A stretch of DNA of 64,000 nt from Microlunatus soli (GCF_900105385.1 NZ_LT629772.1:4526001-4590000), one strand, 5' to 3'. Counted from the first letter of the stretch, positions 33,897-43,430 are shown. Translations and numbers: made by a program. The notes: generated by a model from the letters alone, not told the origin.

Positions 33897-34967
33897 TCAG
33901 GCGTCGAGGACGACGTCCTGCTGTGGCCTGGAACAGCACAACAGGATCTTGCCCTGGTCGATCTCCCGCTGCCGGATCCCTCCGGCGTGCTGCAGGTCGA
34001 CGCTACCGGAGATCATCCGGGTCTTGCAGGTGCCGCAGACACCTTCGGTGCACGACGACGGCACCGCGATACCGGCCCGGGTGGCGGCCTGCAGGATGGT
34101 GGTCGCCGCGTCGCAGTCGATGGTCCGGCCGGTGCCGGCGAACTCGATCCGCCAGCTGATCCCGCTCTGCTGATCATCACCGACCTCCGGGCCGTCGCCG
34201 AGCACGAACGATTCCTCGTGGCGTCGCGCCGGATCCGCCCCGATCAGTTCCAACATCTCCCGGACCGCTGCCATGTACGGCGCCGGTCCGCAACTGAACA
34301 CGTCCCGATCGAGCAGATCCGGGGCAACCGAGAACAGCACCGGCAGGGTCAGCCGGCCGCGATGCCCGGTCCACTGCTCGGCCGCGGAATCGTCCTCGCA
34401 GATCACGGCGAGCTCGACGTCGTACCGGGTCGCCAGGTCCTCCAGTTCGGCGCGGAAGATGATGTCGTCCGGCGTCCGGGCGCAGTGCACGAAGACCACG
34501 CTGACCGGTTCGGTTGTCGCGCTGCGGTCGGTGATCGCGCGCAGCATCGACATCGCCGGGGTGATCCCGCTGCCCGCCGTCAGGAACAGGTAGCGGCCGC
34601 TGGGATGGAACGCGTGACTGAACTGCCCGTACGGTCCGCTCGCCCGCACGATGTCGCCGACCGCCAGTTGATCATGGAGCCAGTTCGAGACTTCGCCGCC
34701 GGGCACCCGTTTGACGGTGATCGTGAGCTGATCGGGGCGGGTCGGGGTGGACGAGATCGTGTAGCAGCGTTCGACCTGGACACCGTCGATTTCGAAGCTG
34801 AAGGTGAGGTACTGGCCGGGCAGGAAGCGCAGCTGCCCGACCGGCAGCACGAAACCGAAACTGCGGACGTCGGGAGTGATGTCGACGATCTCGGTGCAGC
34901 GCAGCGGACCGTCCACCTCGTCGACCCAGGTCGGCGCCGGCGTCGTACGGGTCAGGATCTCGGTCAT
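33897..34967 (-). CDS. Oxygenase reductase: FAD/NAD domain plus C-terminal 2Fe-2S ferredoxin
   Basis: 356 residues. Ferredoxin-NADP reductase-like FAD domain (LPGQYLTFSF, VERCYTISSTPTR), NAD domain (LFLTAGSGITPAMSMLRAI, FSCGPAPYMAAV) and a plant-type ferredoxin tail with CTEGVCGTCK and a final LLCC. This is the GbcB/HCP-reductase architecture. It feeds electrons to the Rieske oxygenase encoded immediately upstream, whose stop overlaps this ATG by four bases. Confidence 0.92.
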   Translation of the reverse strand: MTEILTRTTPAPTWVDEVDGPLRCTEIVDITPDVRSFGFVLPVGQLRFLPGQYLTFSFEIDGVQVERCYTISSTPTRPDQLTITVKRVPGGEVSNWLHDQLAVGDIVRASGPYGQFSHAFHPSGRYLFLTAGSGITPAMSMLRAITDRSATTEPVSVVFVHCARTPDDIIFRAELEDLATRYDVELAVICEDDSAAEQWTGHRGRLTLPVLFSVAPDLLDRDVFSCGPAPYMAAVREMLELIGADPARRHEESFVLGDGPEVGDDQQSGISWRIEFAGTGRTIDCDAATTILQAATRAGIAVPSSCTEGVCGTCKTRMISGSVDLQHAGGIRQREIDQGKILLCCSRPQQDVVLDA

Positions 34968-36277
34968 CGGTCGGCCTCCCGTCCCAGGTTGTGTTCCAGC
35001 CGCTCCAGATACCACCGGATGAAGTGATCCACCTGGTACTCGTTCGGTGCGTACGGCCCCGGTTGATACGCCGGATCGGTCACCCCGAGTTGCGCCCGCT
35101 GGCACAGAGCCGCGTCCTGGGCGTTGGTCTTGCGCCAGACGTCGGTCAGTCGATCATGGTCGTAGTCGACCCCTTCGACGGCGTCGGAATGCACCAACCA
35201 GGTGGTCCTGATCACCGACCGGTCGACATCCAGCGGCAGCAACGAGAAGACGACGGCATGATCACCGAGGAAGTGGAACCAGGCGTTCGGCTGGATGTGC
35301 AGACTGAGCCGACCGAGCCTCGCGGTGTCAAGATCACCGAGCAGCTTGGTCGAGGCGGCCGTACCGTCGGTGGTGTAGGACTCGCCGCCACCGTCCAGCG
35401 CCTCGCGCTGGATCCGGAAGCCGGTGGGGCGACCGTGCAACTCCTCGATCGCGGCGTACGGGATGCTGCGTTCGTCGCAGGTCCGTTCGAGTGCGGCTTC
35501 GGCACCCAGGTAGCGGGCATGTGCCGGCAACAGTCGCGGTGGCAGGTCTTCCACGGCGTAGCCGTAGGTGGGGAAGAAGACGCAGGTCAACTCCGGGTGG
35601 CTGCCTTCGCAGTGGTAACACTCCCGGTTGTTCTCCATCGCCAGCTTCCAGTTCGCCTGCACGATCACCTCGTCCTGGGCGGCGATCCTGGTCCGGGTGA
35701 GGTCGTGCGGCAGCAGGTACGGGGTGATCCGTTCGGCCATCTCGTCGACATCGGCCGGCGGCTGCTCGGCCAGGCAGATGAAGATCAATCCGCCGATGCG
35801 GCGCACCGCCACCTGCTTGATCGTGAAGCAACTCTTGTCGAACCCGGCCGGCTGTTGGCCGGCATGCAGCAGCGACCCGTCGGTGCCGTAGGTCCATTGG
35901 TGGTAAGGGCAGACGATGTTGCCGGTGGATCCACGACGGTCGTCGAGCAGCCGGGTCCCGCGATGCCGGCAGACGTTGTGCAGCGCACGGACGTCGCCGT
36001 CGTCGTCGCGCAGCACGATCACCGATGACGTCCCGACCTGCACGGTGACGTAGTCGCCGGGCTCGGCGATCTCCGGCTCGGCGCCGACGAAGAGCCAATG
36101 TTCGCCGAAGATCGCCGCAAGATCATGATCGAACACGGCCCGATCGGTGTAGAACGGCGCCGGCAACGAGTAGCCGGGCCGCCGACGGCCGATCAAACCG
36201 GCCAGCGGACCGCGGAGGTCGGTGGTCGCCGGTCGATGGCGTGCAGTCGTCTCGTCCTCGGTGGCCGTGGTGGACAT
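34964..36277 (-). CDS. Rieske non-heme iron oxygenase, GbcA-like
   Basis: 437 residues from ATG 36277 after AGGAGG. Rieske motif CRHRG then CPYHQW near residues 93-118; mononuclear iron site in NNRECYHCEGSHPEL near 205. The size and pairing with a FAD-ferredoxin reductase match glycine-betaine monooxygenase GbcA and the related stachydrine and quaternary-amine demethylases. N-demethylation of such a compound, releasing formaldehyde, is the inferred reaction; the exact substrate cannot be fixed from sequence. Confidence 0.88.
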   Translation of the reverse strand: MSTTATEDETTARHRPATTDLRGPLAGLIGRRRPGYSLPAPFYTDRAVFDHDLAAIFGEHWLFVGAEPEIAEPGDYVTVQVGTSSVIVLRDDDGDVRALHNVCRHRGTRLLDDRRGSTGNIVCPYHQWTYGTDGSLLHAGQQPAGFDKSCFTIKQVAVRRIGGLIFICLAEQPPADVDEMAERITPYLLPHDLTRTRIAAQDEVIVQANWKLAMENNRECYHCEGSHPELTCVFFPTYGYAVEDLPPRLLPAHARYLGAEAALERTCDERSIPYAAIEELHGRPTGFRIQREALDGGGESYTTDGTAASTKLLGDLDTARLGRLSLHIQPNAWFHFLGDHAVVFSLLPLDVDRSVIRTTWLVHSDAVEGVDYDHDRLTDVWRKTNAQDAALCQRAQLGVTDPAYQPGPYAPNEYQVDHFIRWYLERLEHNLGREADR

Positions 36278-36309
36278 CGCAACCTCCTGAATGCGGGCAG
36301 GGATCATGA

Positions 36310-38349
36310 TCAGAACGGGTGGCAGAGTCGGAGCGCGTCGTAGACGGCGGCATGGATGTTGCGGCTGGCCACGGCATCACCGATCCGGAACAGTTGATAG
36401 CCGCCGTCGGTGTTGGTTCGCACACGCTGCGGTTCGCCGGCCAGCAGCGCGTCGTGATCGACCTCGCCGAGATTGGTCGAGCCGGCCCGCAGAGCGAAGT
36501 AGAGCTCGTCGTTGGGCAGGGTGCCGTGCTCGACGACGACCCGGTCGACGACCCGGTCCAGGCTGCCGGGCGCGTAGTCACTGGACAGTTCGACGAAGAG
36601 CCGGCCGTCCTTGTCGGCGACCCGGGAGAGTCGACGGCCGAGGGTGACGGTGACGCCGCCGGCGGCGAAGGCGGCCAGGTAGCCGGGGGAGTTCATGCTG
36701 CCGACCGCCGGCGCCAGCGTGCGTTCGGGTGTGACGTATTCGACGCGGGCGCCGTCGGTGATCAACTTCTCGGTCGCGTCCAGCGCCGGCTCGGAACCGT
36801 TGTCGTCGAAGACCAGCACGGTGCCGGTGGCGCGCAGCGAGCCGTCCATCACGTCCCAGCTGTCGCTGACCAGGTCCTGTCCCTCGGCCAGGAACGACCG
36901 ATTCGGTACGCCGCCGGTCGCCACGATCACCAGATCCGGCCGCAGGTGCAGCACGTCGTCGGCCTCGGCGTACATCCCGAACCGGAATCGGACCCCGGCC
37001 CGTTCGGCCTCGGCCCGCCGCCAGTCCACGATGCCGATCAGGTCCCGTCGCCGGGCGGCCGATGCGGCGAGCAGGATCTGACCACCCGGCCGGTCGGCGG
37101 CCTCCAGCACCGTCACGTCGTGACCGCGCTCCCCGAGCACCCGGGCAGCCTCCAGCCCGGCCGGCCCGGCCCCGATCACGACGGCGCGTCGGCGTCGTCC
37201 GGTCGCGGCAGTGATCCGTTGCGGCAGCTGCAGCTCCCGACCGGTCGCCGGATTGTGGATGCACTTGGCGTCGCCGGACTCATAGATCGCGTCCAGGCAG
37301 TAGTTCGCGCCGACGCAAGGTCGGATCCGGTCCTCCTCACCGGCCGCGATCTTGGACACCAGATACGGATCGGCGAGCTGGGCCCGGGTCATCCCGACCA
37401 GATCCAACAGGCCGTCGCGGATCGCGTGCCGGGCGGTCGCGACGTCGGAAATCCTGGAGGCGTGCATCACGGGGATGTCGACGGCCTGCCGGATCCGGCC
37501 GGCGAAGTCCAGGAACGGTGCAGCCGGGGTGCCCATCGACGGAATCACCTTGGCCAGCGTGGCGTCGCTGTCGATGGTGCCCTTGATCACGCTGAGGAAG
37601 TCGATGCCGTCGTCGACGTACTGCCGCAATGCCCGCAGGGCTTCGGATTCGGACAGTCCATCGGCCTTGTCCTCGTCCATCGACATCCGGATCCCGACGA
37701 CGAAATCGGGGCCGACGGCACTCCGGACGGCGGTGATCACCCGGCGCGGGAAGGCCATCCGCTGTTCAAGATCACCACCGTAGGAATCCGTCCGGTGGTT
37801 GGTGGCCGGCGACAGGAACGCATCCATCAGATGCCCGTAGGCCTGCAACTCGATGCCGTCCAGTCCGGCGTCGCGGCAGCGGACGGCGGCATCGGCGTAG
37901 TTGCCGACGATCCGGTCCAGGTCCCAGTCCTCGGCGATCTTGGGGAACGACCGGTGCGCCGGTTCGCGCAGCGCCGACGGATAGACCAGCGGCAGCCAGT
38001 CGCCGGAGAAGTTGCTGGACCGACGGCCCAGATGGGTGACCTGGATCATCACCCCGGCACCGTGCTCATGCACCTCGTCGGCCAACCGTCGCAGCCAGCC
38101 GACGATCTCGTCGCGATACAGCTCGAGGTTGCCGAACGCCGGCGGGCTGTCCGGTGCGACGACGGCGGAGCCGCCGATCATGGTCAGTCCGACGCCGCCG
38201 CGGGCCTTCTCCACGTGGTAGCGGCGGTAGCGATCCTTCGGCATCCCGTCCTCGGCATAGGCCGGTTCGTGCGAGGTGCTGACCACTCGGTTGCGCAGGG
38301 TAAGGTGCTTGAGCCGGTAGGGCTGCAGCAGCGGATCGATGGTGCGCAC
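36310..38349 (-). CDS. OYE-type flavin/4Fe-4S oxidoreductase, dimethylglycine/stachydrine demethylase-like
   Basis: 679 residues from a GTG. The N-terminal old-yellow-enzyme barrel (LKHLTLRNRVVSTSHEPAYA, GIELQAYGHLMDAFLSP, NHRTDSYGGDLEQRM) is followed by a Cys cluster (CVGANYCLDAIYESGDAKC) for a 4Fe-4S centre and a C-terminal FAD/NAD domain (VVIGAGPAGLEAARVLGERG). This trimethylamine-dehydrogenase layout is used by DgcA and by stachydrine-pathway demethylases. Together with the Rieske pair it would remove successive N-methyl groups. First gene of the operon, divergent from a LysR gene. Confidence 0.88.
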   Translation of the reverse strand: MRTIDPLLQPYRLKHLTLRNRVVSTSHEPAYAEDGMPKDRYRRYHVEKARGGVGLTMIGGSAVVAPDSPPAFGNLELYRDEIVGWLRRLADEVHEHGAGVMIQVTHLGRRSSNFSGDWLPLVYPSALREPAHRSFPKIAEDWDLDRIVGNYADAAVRCRDAGLDGIELQAYGHLMDAFLSPATNHRTDSYGGDLEQRMAFPRRVITAVRSAVGPDFVVGIRMSMDEDKADGLSESEALRALRQYVDDGIDFLSVIKGTIDSDATLAKVIPSMGTPAAPFLDFAGRIRQAVDIPVMHASRISDVATARHAIRDGLLDLVGMTRAQLADPYLVSKIAAGEEDRIRPCVGANYCLDAIYESGDAKCIHNPATGRELQLPQRITAATGRRRRAVVIGAGPAGLEAARVLGERGHDVTVLEAADRPGGQILLAASAARRRDLIGIVDWRRAEAERAGVRFRFGMYAEADDVLHLRPDLVIVATGGVPNRSFLAEGQDLVSDSWDVMDGSLRATGTVLVFDDNGSEPALDATEKLITDGARVEYVTPERTLAPAVGSMNSPGYLAAFAAGGVTVTLGRRLSRVADKDGRLFVELSSDYAPGSLDRVVDRVVVEHGTLPNDELYFALRAGSTNLGEVDHDALLAGEPQRVRTNTDGGYQLFRIGDAVASRNIHAAVYDALRLCHPF

Positions 38350-38384
38350 GGCTTCAGTGTCGAGGCCGACGGCCCCGGAAGAAA

Positions 38385-38423
38385 AGCGAAGAATAGTTCA
38401 CAGAACCGTGTACGTTCATCGCA
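38385..38423. promoter_or_regulatory. Likely LysR operator region
   Basis: The 73-base gap between divergent genes contains GTTCAC-AGAACC-GTGTAC, an imperfect T-N11-A-type dyad, directly over the -10 region of the LysR gene. Confidence 0.4.
38411..38416 (+). promoter_or_regulatory. -10 box of leaderless lysR gene
   Basis: TACGTT, 6 bases, ATG 38423. Confidence 0.5.
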
Positions 38424-39346
38424 TGATCGACCCCCGGTTGCACGTGCTCCGGGTCGTCGCCGCGCAGGGCACCGTGACGGCGGCCGCGCAGACCCTGAAC
38501 TACACCCCGTCGGCGGTGTCACACCAACTCCGCAGCCTGTCTCGTGATCTTGGTGTCCCGTTGCTGGAACAGGACGGCCGTCGGGTCCGATTGACCGCCG
38601 CCGCCCGGGTGCTGGTCGCCCGCGCCGACGAGTTGTACGCCCGCTGGGAGGAGATCCGCGGCGAGCTGGACGAGGCTCGCGACGTCTACACCGGATCGCT
38701 GCGGCTGTGCGGTTTCTCCACCGCCGCGTCGGCACTGCTGCCGCCGGTGGTGTCGGAGGTCCGGGCCCGTCATCCCTACTGTCAGGTCCGGATCATCGAG
38801 GCCGATCCGGAGGAGTGTTTCAACCTGCTGCTGGCCGATCAGGCCGACGTCGCCGTCGTCGTGGCCACGGCGACGCTGCCGTCCAGCGCCGACCCGCGTT
38901 TCGAACAGGCCCCGCTGCTGGACGACCCGTTGGACCTGTTGGTGCCGGTCGACAATCCGTTGGCCGCCCGGGTCTCGGTGCTGCTCAGCGATGCTGCCGG
39001 TGAGGACTGGATCCTGGATCGGGTCGGCCGTCCCTATCACCAGCTGGTGGTGACGGCGTGCGCGGCCGCCGGCTTCGCCCCGTCGGTTGCGCACGAGTCG
39101 GCCGAGTGGGACAGCGGTGCCGCGCTGGTCGGCGCCGGGCTCGGTGTCGCGCTGGTACCGCGGTTGGCCAGGATCCCGGCCGATGAGCGGACCGTGCGGG
39201 TCCCGCTGCGGGGCGACCCGATCCCGGCCCGGCACATCCTGACCGCGGTCCGCCGCGGCAGTCGGCAGCAAACCGGGATCGCCACCGCGCTGGCCGCATT
39301 GGCCGACGTCGCCCGCCGGCATCCGGGATTACGCGAGCTGGCCTGA
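38423..39346 (+). CDS. LysR-family transcriptional regulator
   Basis: 307 residues. Helix-turn-helix LHVLRVVAAQGTVTAAAQTL then NYTPSAVSHQLRSLSRDLGV at residues 5-45; effector domain residues 90-290 (LRLCGFSTAASALLPPVV, LVPVDNPLA, GAALVGAGLGVALVPRLA). Divergent from the demethylase operon, whose activator it probably is. The ligand would be the pathway substrate or an intermediate. Confidence 0.92.
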   Translation: MIDPRLHVLRVVAAQGTVTAAAQTLNYTPSAVSHQLRSLSRDLGVPLLEQDGRRVRLTAAARVLVARADELYARWEEIRGELDEARDVYTGSLRLCGFSTAASALLPPVVSEVRARHPYCQVRIIEADPEECFNLLLADQADVAVVVATATLPSSADPRFEQAPLLDDPLDLLVPVDNPLAARVSVLLSDAAGEDWILDRVGRPYHQLVVTACAAAGFAPSVAHESAEWDSGAALVGAGLGVALVPRLARIPADERTVRVPLRGDPIPARHILTAVRRGSRQQTGIATALAALADVARRHPGLRELA

Positions 39347-39976
39347 TCGGCGCCCTCGGGCGTTCACTGTCGCCGTGACAGCCCGATGAGCCGTGACAGC
39401 CCGGTGAGATGGGGCTGCCGATCGCGGACCGGTGGTGAGGCGAAGAGTCAGATGATCGAAGCGCGCAGGGTGGCGGTGCGTCGATCGGCCGCCGGCCTGA
39501 CCGCCGCGTCGTCTGCCGATCGCCATCCGTAGCCCCACTGCGTGAACGCGGCCGGGTTCAGCGACGGCCTGCGGCACCCGGACCATGATCGTGACCGGCT
39601 CCACCCGTAGGGGTGAGGCGGCAACGGGGCGGGTTGTGATGTCTTTGACCTTCGTCGGGACGTGTCCCTTGAATCACACCTGGCATGCTCGCCGTTGTGC
39701 GTGCCAGATCCCCATGGCGGGGTTTGCGGTCCGACACAGGCGGAGGTCGCCCGGTTCATTTCCTCGGGGTTGGGGCCGGCGACCTCCCCGTCCAACCGAT
39801 CGTGCCCCGGTTTCCCCCGAGCGGGGCGCGCAAGAAGTGCCCCACTCTGCAGCGCGTTTCGGGGGATACGGCTGCGGGGTGGGGCACGTCGCAGCTAAGC
39901 CGTGTCGACGATCCGGTGGTGTTCGGCCGCTCCGGTCTGACCTCGTCGGAGCGGGTTTCCCGTTGTCGGGGGATGG
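39347..39976. other. 630-base stretch without an assignable gene
   Basis: No frame with recognisable protein similarity. It contains an 18-bp tandem duplication (39373-39408, unit starting CCGTGACAGCCC), a small hairpin CTGGCATGC/GCGTGCCAG at 39680-39707, and a strong 17-bp stem at 39837-39887. It lies downstream of tRNA-His. Confidence 0.5.
39837..39887 (-). terminator. Strong hairpin downstream of tRNA-His
   Basis: Arms 39837-39853 and 39871-39887: GTGCCCCACTCTGCAGC pairs along its length with the second arm, with two G-U pairs in RNA; loop 17 bases. No U-run, as is usual in actinobacteria. Confidence 0.45.
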
Positions 39977-40050
39977 GGTGGATGACGAGACTTGAACTCG
40001 CGACTTCCTGGACCACAACCAGGTGCTCTACCAACTGAGCTACACCCACC
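39977..40050 (-). tRNA. tRNA-His (anticodon GTG)
   Basis: Extra G at -1 opposite discriminator C73, acceptor GTGGGTG/CATCCAC, anticodon stem CCTGG/CCAGG around TTGTGGT, encoded CCA (complement of 39974-39976). The tRNA lies downstream of orn on the same strand; a transposon now separates them. Confidence 0.96.
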
Positions 40051-40153
40051 ATCGGCGACCTACTGCCGCCAGCCGGATCCGGGGCACGATGGCCTCGTCC
40101 TCCGGCAGCCAGTGAATCTTAGCGTCACCGCAGCGTCGAGGAGAAATCGGCGC

Positions 40154-40181
40154 GTTGACTCATCCAAAGTGCCCGCGTAGG
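40154..40181 (+). repeat. Outer left terminal repeat (L1)
   Basis: GTTGACTCATCC-type copy of the 28-bp end motif, the most divergent of the four. Confidence 0.65.
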
Positions 40182-40183
40182 TC

Positions 40184-41518
40184 GTGTCGTTGACTCATCT
40201 CAAGATGCCCGCGTGGGATCCCTCATGGATGGAGCTCTCGTTGGCTGCGCGGAAGGCGATCACGCAGGCTCAGTTAGCCAAGTGGCCGAAGGCGTCGAAG
40301 GTGGAGAAGTCGGCGATCCTGGACTCGGTGTGTGGGGTAACGGGCTGGCATCGTGACCATGCCCGGAAGGCGATCCGGACCCTGCTGGCCGATCCCCAGC
40401 ACGGCTCTGCCCCGCGGAAACGACGAGAACCGGCTCTGACCTACGGCCCAGCAGCGATCGAGGTGTTGGAGCGGTGCTGGGCAGCACTGGACGGCCCGGC
40501 CGGGAAGCGACTGAAACCGGCACTGGACGAGGTGCTGAACAACCTTGCCCGGCATGGCCACCTGGCCGACATCGATCCGGCCGTGATCGTCCAGGTCCGG
40601 CAGATGTCGGCAGCCACCATCGACCGACGATTAGCGCCGGCCCGGACCGGGCTGGTCGCCGGCAAGGGCATCTCCCACACCCGACCCGGCTCGTTGTTGA
40701 AGTCCTCGATCCCGATGAAGACCTGGCACGAATGGAACGACACCATCCCCGGCATCATCCAGATCGATCTGGTCGGCCACGACGGCGGCGACGCCAACGG
40801 CCACTTCCACTACAGCCTCGATGCCACTGACGTGGCCACCGGCTGGACCGAAACCATCACCGTCCGCTCCAAAGGCGAACGGATCGTGGCAGCCGGGCTG
40901 GAACAACTCTGGCTCCGGTTCCCCTTCCACATCAGCGGGATCCACTCCGACAACGGCAGCGAGTTCATCAACCACCACCTGCTGAACTGGTGCACCAGCC
41001 GGAAGATCACCTTCTCCCGCGGGCGGTCATCCCACTCCAACGACCAAGCCCACATCGAGCAGAAGAACTGGTCAGTGGTGCGCCGCAACGTCGGCTACTA
41101 CCGCTACGACAGCCGACGCGAACTCGACCTCCTGAACCAGCTCTGGCCCCTGGTCTCGATCCAGGTCAACCAGTTCCTGCCCCAACAACGACTGATCTCC
41201 AAAACCAGGCATGGAGCGAAAGTGAGCAAACGTCACGATCAGGGCGCCACCCCCAGCCACCGACTCCTCACCCAGTTCGGCGACATGGTCGACCCCCACG
41301 ACCGGACCCGACTGGAAAACCTCCGCCACGACACCGACCTGGTCGAGCTGAAACACCAAATCAGCGACATCCAAGCCAACCTGCTCGAACTCGCCCGCCG
41401 CCGGGGCCAGATCACTCGCCGCGCCAAGACCAACCACGTCTACCTCAGCGGCAAGAAGCTACCCACCAAGCGGGCATCTTCAGATGAGTCAACGACCCAA
41501 ACCACGCGGGCATCTTGA
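40184..41518 (+). CDS. DDE (rve-type) transposase
   Basis: 444 residues if started at GTG 40184; ATG 40205 and 40229 are alternatives because the second left repeat lies inside the first codons. N-terminal helix-turn-helix region (AILDSVCGVTGWHRDHARKA), then an integrase-core DDE domain: Asp in IIQIDLVGHDGG, Asp in GIHSDNGSEF, Glu in NDQAHIEQKN. No frame breaks. The last residues are encoded by the right terminal repeats. Family within the rve group not certain. Confidence 0.85.
   Translation: MSLTHLKMPAWDPSWMELSLAARKAITQAQLAKWPKASKVEKSAILDSVCGVTGWHRDHARKAIRTLLADPQHGSAPRKRREPALTYGPAAIEVLERCWAALDGPAGKRLKPALDEVLNNLARHGHLADIDPAVIVQVRQMSAATIDRRLAPARTGLVAGKGISHTRPGSLLKSSIPMKTWHEWNDTIPGIIQIDLVGHDGGDANGHFHYSLDATDVATGWTETITVRSKGERIVAAGLEQLWLRFPFHISGIHSDNGSEFINHHLLNWCTSRKITFSRGRSSHSNDQAHIEQKNWSVVRRNVGYYRYDSRRELDLLNQLWPLVSIQVNQFLPQQRLISKTRHGAKVSKRHDQGATPSHRLLTQFGDMVDPHDRTRLENLRHDTDLVELKHQISDIQANLLELARRRGQITRRAKTNHVYLSGKKLPTKRASSDESTTQTTRAS
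40189..40216 (+). repeat. Inner left terminal repeat (L2)
   Basis: Differs from the outer right repeat by two bases over 28. Confidence 0.75.
41466..41493 (-). repeat. Inner right terminal repeat (R2)
   Basis: Inverted copy (complement begins GTTGACTCATCTGAAG) within the end of the transposase gene. Confidence 0.7.
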
Positions 41519-41529
41519 CATGAGGCAAC
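41502..41529 (-). repeat. Outer right terminal repeat (R1)
   Basis: Inverted copy; complement begins GTTGCCTCATGTCAAG. Confidence 0.75.
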
Positions 41530-41542
41530 AGGATCGGTTCGG

Positions 41543-42187
41543 TCAGGCGGTCGCCGGTTCGGCGGGTGCTCCGGGGTCCTCGTCGCTCAGTTCGCCCTGG
41601 TGTTTGCGGGCGATCTCCTTGGCGGTCGCGGTGTCCGGTCCCGGCTGCGGGACGAACAGCGCTTCGCGGTAGTACCGCAACTCCTCGATCGATTCCCGGA
41701 TGTCGGCCAGTGCGCGGTGGTTACCGGACTTGTCCGGCGATTGGTAATAGACCCGCGGGTACCAGCGGCGGGCCAGTTCCTTGATCGAGGAGACGTCGAC
41801 GTTGCGGTAGTGGACGTAGGACTCCAGGGTCGGCATGTCGCGGGCCAGGAAGGAGCGGTCGGTGCCGATCGTGTTGCCGGCCAGCGGCGCCTTGCCCGCT
41901 TCGGGGACGTGCTCGGAGATGTAGGACAGCACTTGCTGCTCGGCGTCGGCCATCGTCGTACCCGCTGCGAGTTCGTCGAGCAGCCCGGAGTGTTCGTGCA
42001 TGCTGCGGACGAAGTCGTTCATCTGGTCCAGTGCCTGCTGGCTCGGCTTGATGATGACGTCGATGCCCTCACCGAGGACGTTCAGCTCGGAGTCGGTCAC
42101 CAGGGCTGCGACCTCGATCAGCGCGTCGTTGACGAGATCGAGGCCGGTCATCTCGCAGTCGATCCAGACCAGTACCTGCTCATTCAC
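41543..42187 (-). CDS. orn: Oligoribonuclease
   Basis: 214 residues. Degrades 2-5-nt RNA and linear dinucleotides such as pGpG. DEDDh motifs: [10 protein letters not shown] (Asp, Glu), [20 protein letters not shown] (Asp) and [14 protein letters not shown] (His, Asp). GTG 42187 is fixed by TACAGT 7 bases upstream, inside the MFS gene, whose stop overlaps this start by 8 bases. The stop is 10 bases from the transposon's right end. Confidence 0.95.
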   Translation of the reverse strand: MNEQVLVWIDCEMTGLDLVNDALIEVAALVTDSELNVLGEGIDVIIKPSQQALDQMNDFVRSMHEHSGLLDELAAGTTMADAEQQVLSYISEHVPEAGKAPLAGNTIGTDRSFLARDMPTLESYVHYRNVDVSSIKELARRWYPRVYYQSPDKSGNHRALADIRESIEELRYYREALFVPQPGPDTATAKEIARKHQGELSDEDPGAPAEPATA

Positions 42188-43424
42188 GCGGGTCACTGTA
42201 GCCCGGATCGGGCCGGCTCTCAGCAGACGCATGGCTGGGTTGCAGCGCGAACCGCGGCACCCAGCGGGCCAACCAGCCGGCCCCGAGGTAGCCGATGCCA
42301 CCCATCACCAGCACCGCGACGGCCAGCGACGCGAGCGTGCTGATCGCGGAGATGATCAACGGCCCGCCGGCGTTTCCGAGATCGCTGAACAGCCGCCAGC
42401 CGCCGAGGAACTGGGCGCGTCCGTCATCGGGGGAGGCATCGGCCCCCAGCGTCATCACGATGCCGGAGGAGATGCCGTTGCCCAGTCCCATCAGGCAGGC
42501 AACGCTGCCGATCGTCAGCGCCGAGGAGGTCAGCGGCAGCAGCACGAAGCCGGTCCCCAGGACGAGCATCGCCGGTACGGCGACCGCTGCCCGGCCGAAG
42601 CGGTCCATGATGGCGCCGCCGGGGAAGAACATCAGCATGTCGACGCCGGCCGAGATGCCGTAGATCAGGCTGGTGGTGGTGGCGTCCAGGCCGTGCGATT
42701 CGGCCCACAACGGGACGATCGTCTGTCGGGTGGCGCGGACCGCGGAGATCACCAGGATGCCGGAGCCGAGCAGCAGCAATACCCGGCGATGTTCGCTGAG
42801 CACCGACAGCACGCTGCGATGCCGGCGTGGCCCATCGCTGTGTTCCTGGCCGGAGGTCAGATCGGGAGTGGCGAAGGCCAGTACGGCGGCGACCAGGCTC
42901 ATCGCCGCGGCGAAGCCGTACGCCGCTCCGATGCTGGTCCGACTGACGATCAGGGCCGACACGAACGGGCCGACGAAGACGCCGATCCGACCCGCTCCGC
43001 CGAGGGTGGACAGGGCCCGGGCCCGGATCCGGATCGGAATCGCTTCGGTCAGGTATTTCTGCCGGGCCAGGCTGAACACGGCGCCGGCGAGGCCGGCGAC
43101 CAGCACGGCGAGCGCGAGCATGATCAGCGAACGAGCCAGGAAGGCGCCGAACAGGGCGACCGCGTCGACCAGGCAGGCGATGATCAGAGCCCGTCGTTCA
43201 CCGATCCGGGCCGCCAGCGCCCCGGCCGGCAGGTCACCGAGCAGCTGGCCGATGCCGGTCAGCGCGACGATCAGCGCCGCGACCCCAACGCTGGCGCCGA
43301 GATCGCGGGCGGACAACGCCACCAACGGTTGGATCGCACCCTGCCCGACTGCCACCAGGATCGTCGGGCCGTAGGCCGGAACGGCGATCTTGCGCCACTC
43401 GATGGTTTCGGGAGGCGTTGGCAC
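42180..43424 (-). CDS. MFS transporter
   Basis: 414 residues, about twelve membrane segments. [20 protein letters not shown] in loop 2-3 is the MFS signature; the second half repeats a weaker form ([17 protein letters not shown]). Multidrug or metabolite efflux is likely, but the substrate is unknown. GTG 43424 lies 6 bases after TAGATT. The 3' end contains the orn promoter. Confidence 0.87.
   Translation of the reverse strand: MPTPPETIEWRKIAVPAYGPTILVAVGQGAIQPLVALSARDLGASVGVAALIVALTGIGQLLGDLPAGALAARIGERRALIIACLVDAVALFGAFLARSLIMLALAVLVAGLAGAVFSLARQKYLTEAIPIRIRARALSTLGGAGRIGVFVGPFVSALIVSRTSIGAAYGFAAAMSLVAAVLAFATPDLTSGQEHSDGPRRHRSVLSVLSEHRRVLLLLGSGILVISAVRATRQTIVPLWAESHGLDATTTSLIYGISAGVDMLMFFPGGAIMDRFGRAAVAVPAMLVLGTGFVLLPLTSSALTIGSVACLMGLGNGISSGIVMTLGADASPDDGRAQFLGGWRLFSDLGNAGGPLIISAISTLASLAVAVLVMGGIGYLGAGWLARWVPRFALQPSHASAESRPDPGYSDPRE
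42195..42200 (-). promoter_or_regulatory. -10 box of leaderless orn
   Basis: TACAGT on the minus strand, 7 bases before GTG 42187. Confidence 0.6.
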
Positions 43425-43430
43425 GATCCA

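Larger units (their letters stand above)
40151..41532 (+). mobile_element. Transposon with paired 28-bp terminal repeats
   Basis: Each end carries two copies of a 28-bp sequence beginning GTTGACTCATC and ending GCCCGCGTGG: left at 40154-40181 and 40189-40216, right (inverted) at 41466-41493 and 41502-41529, pitch 35 and 36 bases. ATCGG occurs at 40146-40150 and 41533-41537 as a candidate 5-bp target duplication. One transposase gene fills the interior. Confidence 0.75.

Noticed and set aside
39373..39408. Two 18-bp tandem units as a CRISPR or iteron array
   Set aside because: Only two adjacent copies with no spacers.
39329..39795. Open frames in the gap after the lysR gene
   Set aside because: Arg/Pro-rich translations with no ribosome site, leaderless box or family motif.
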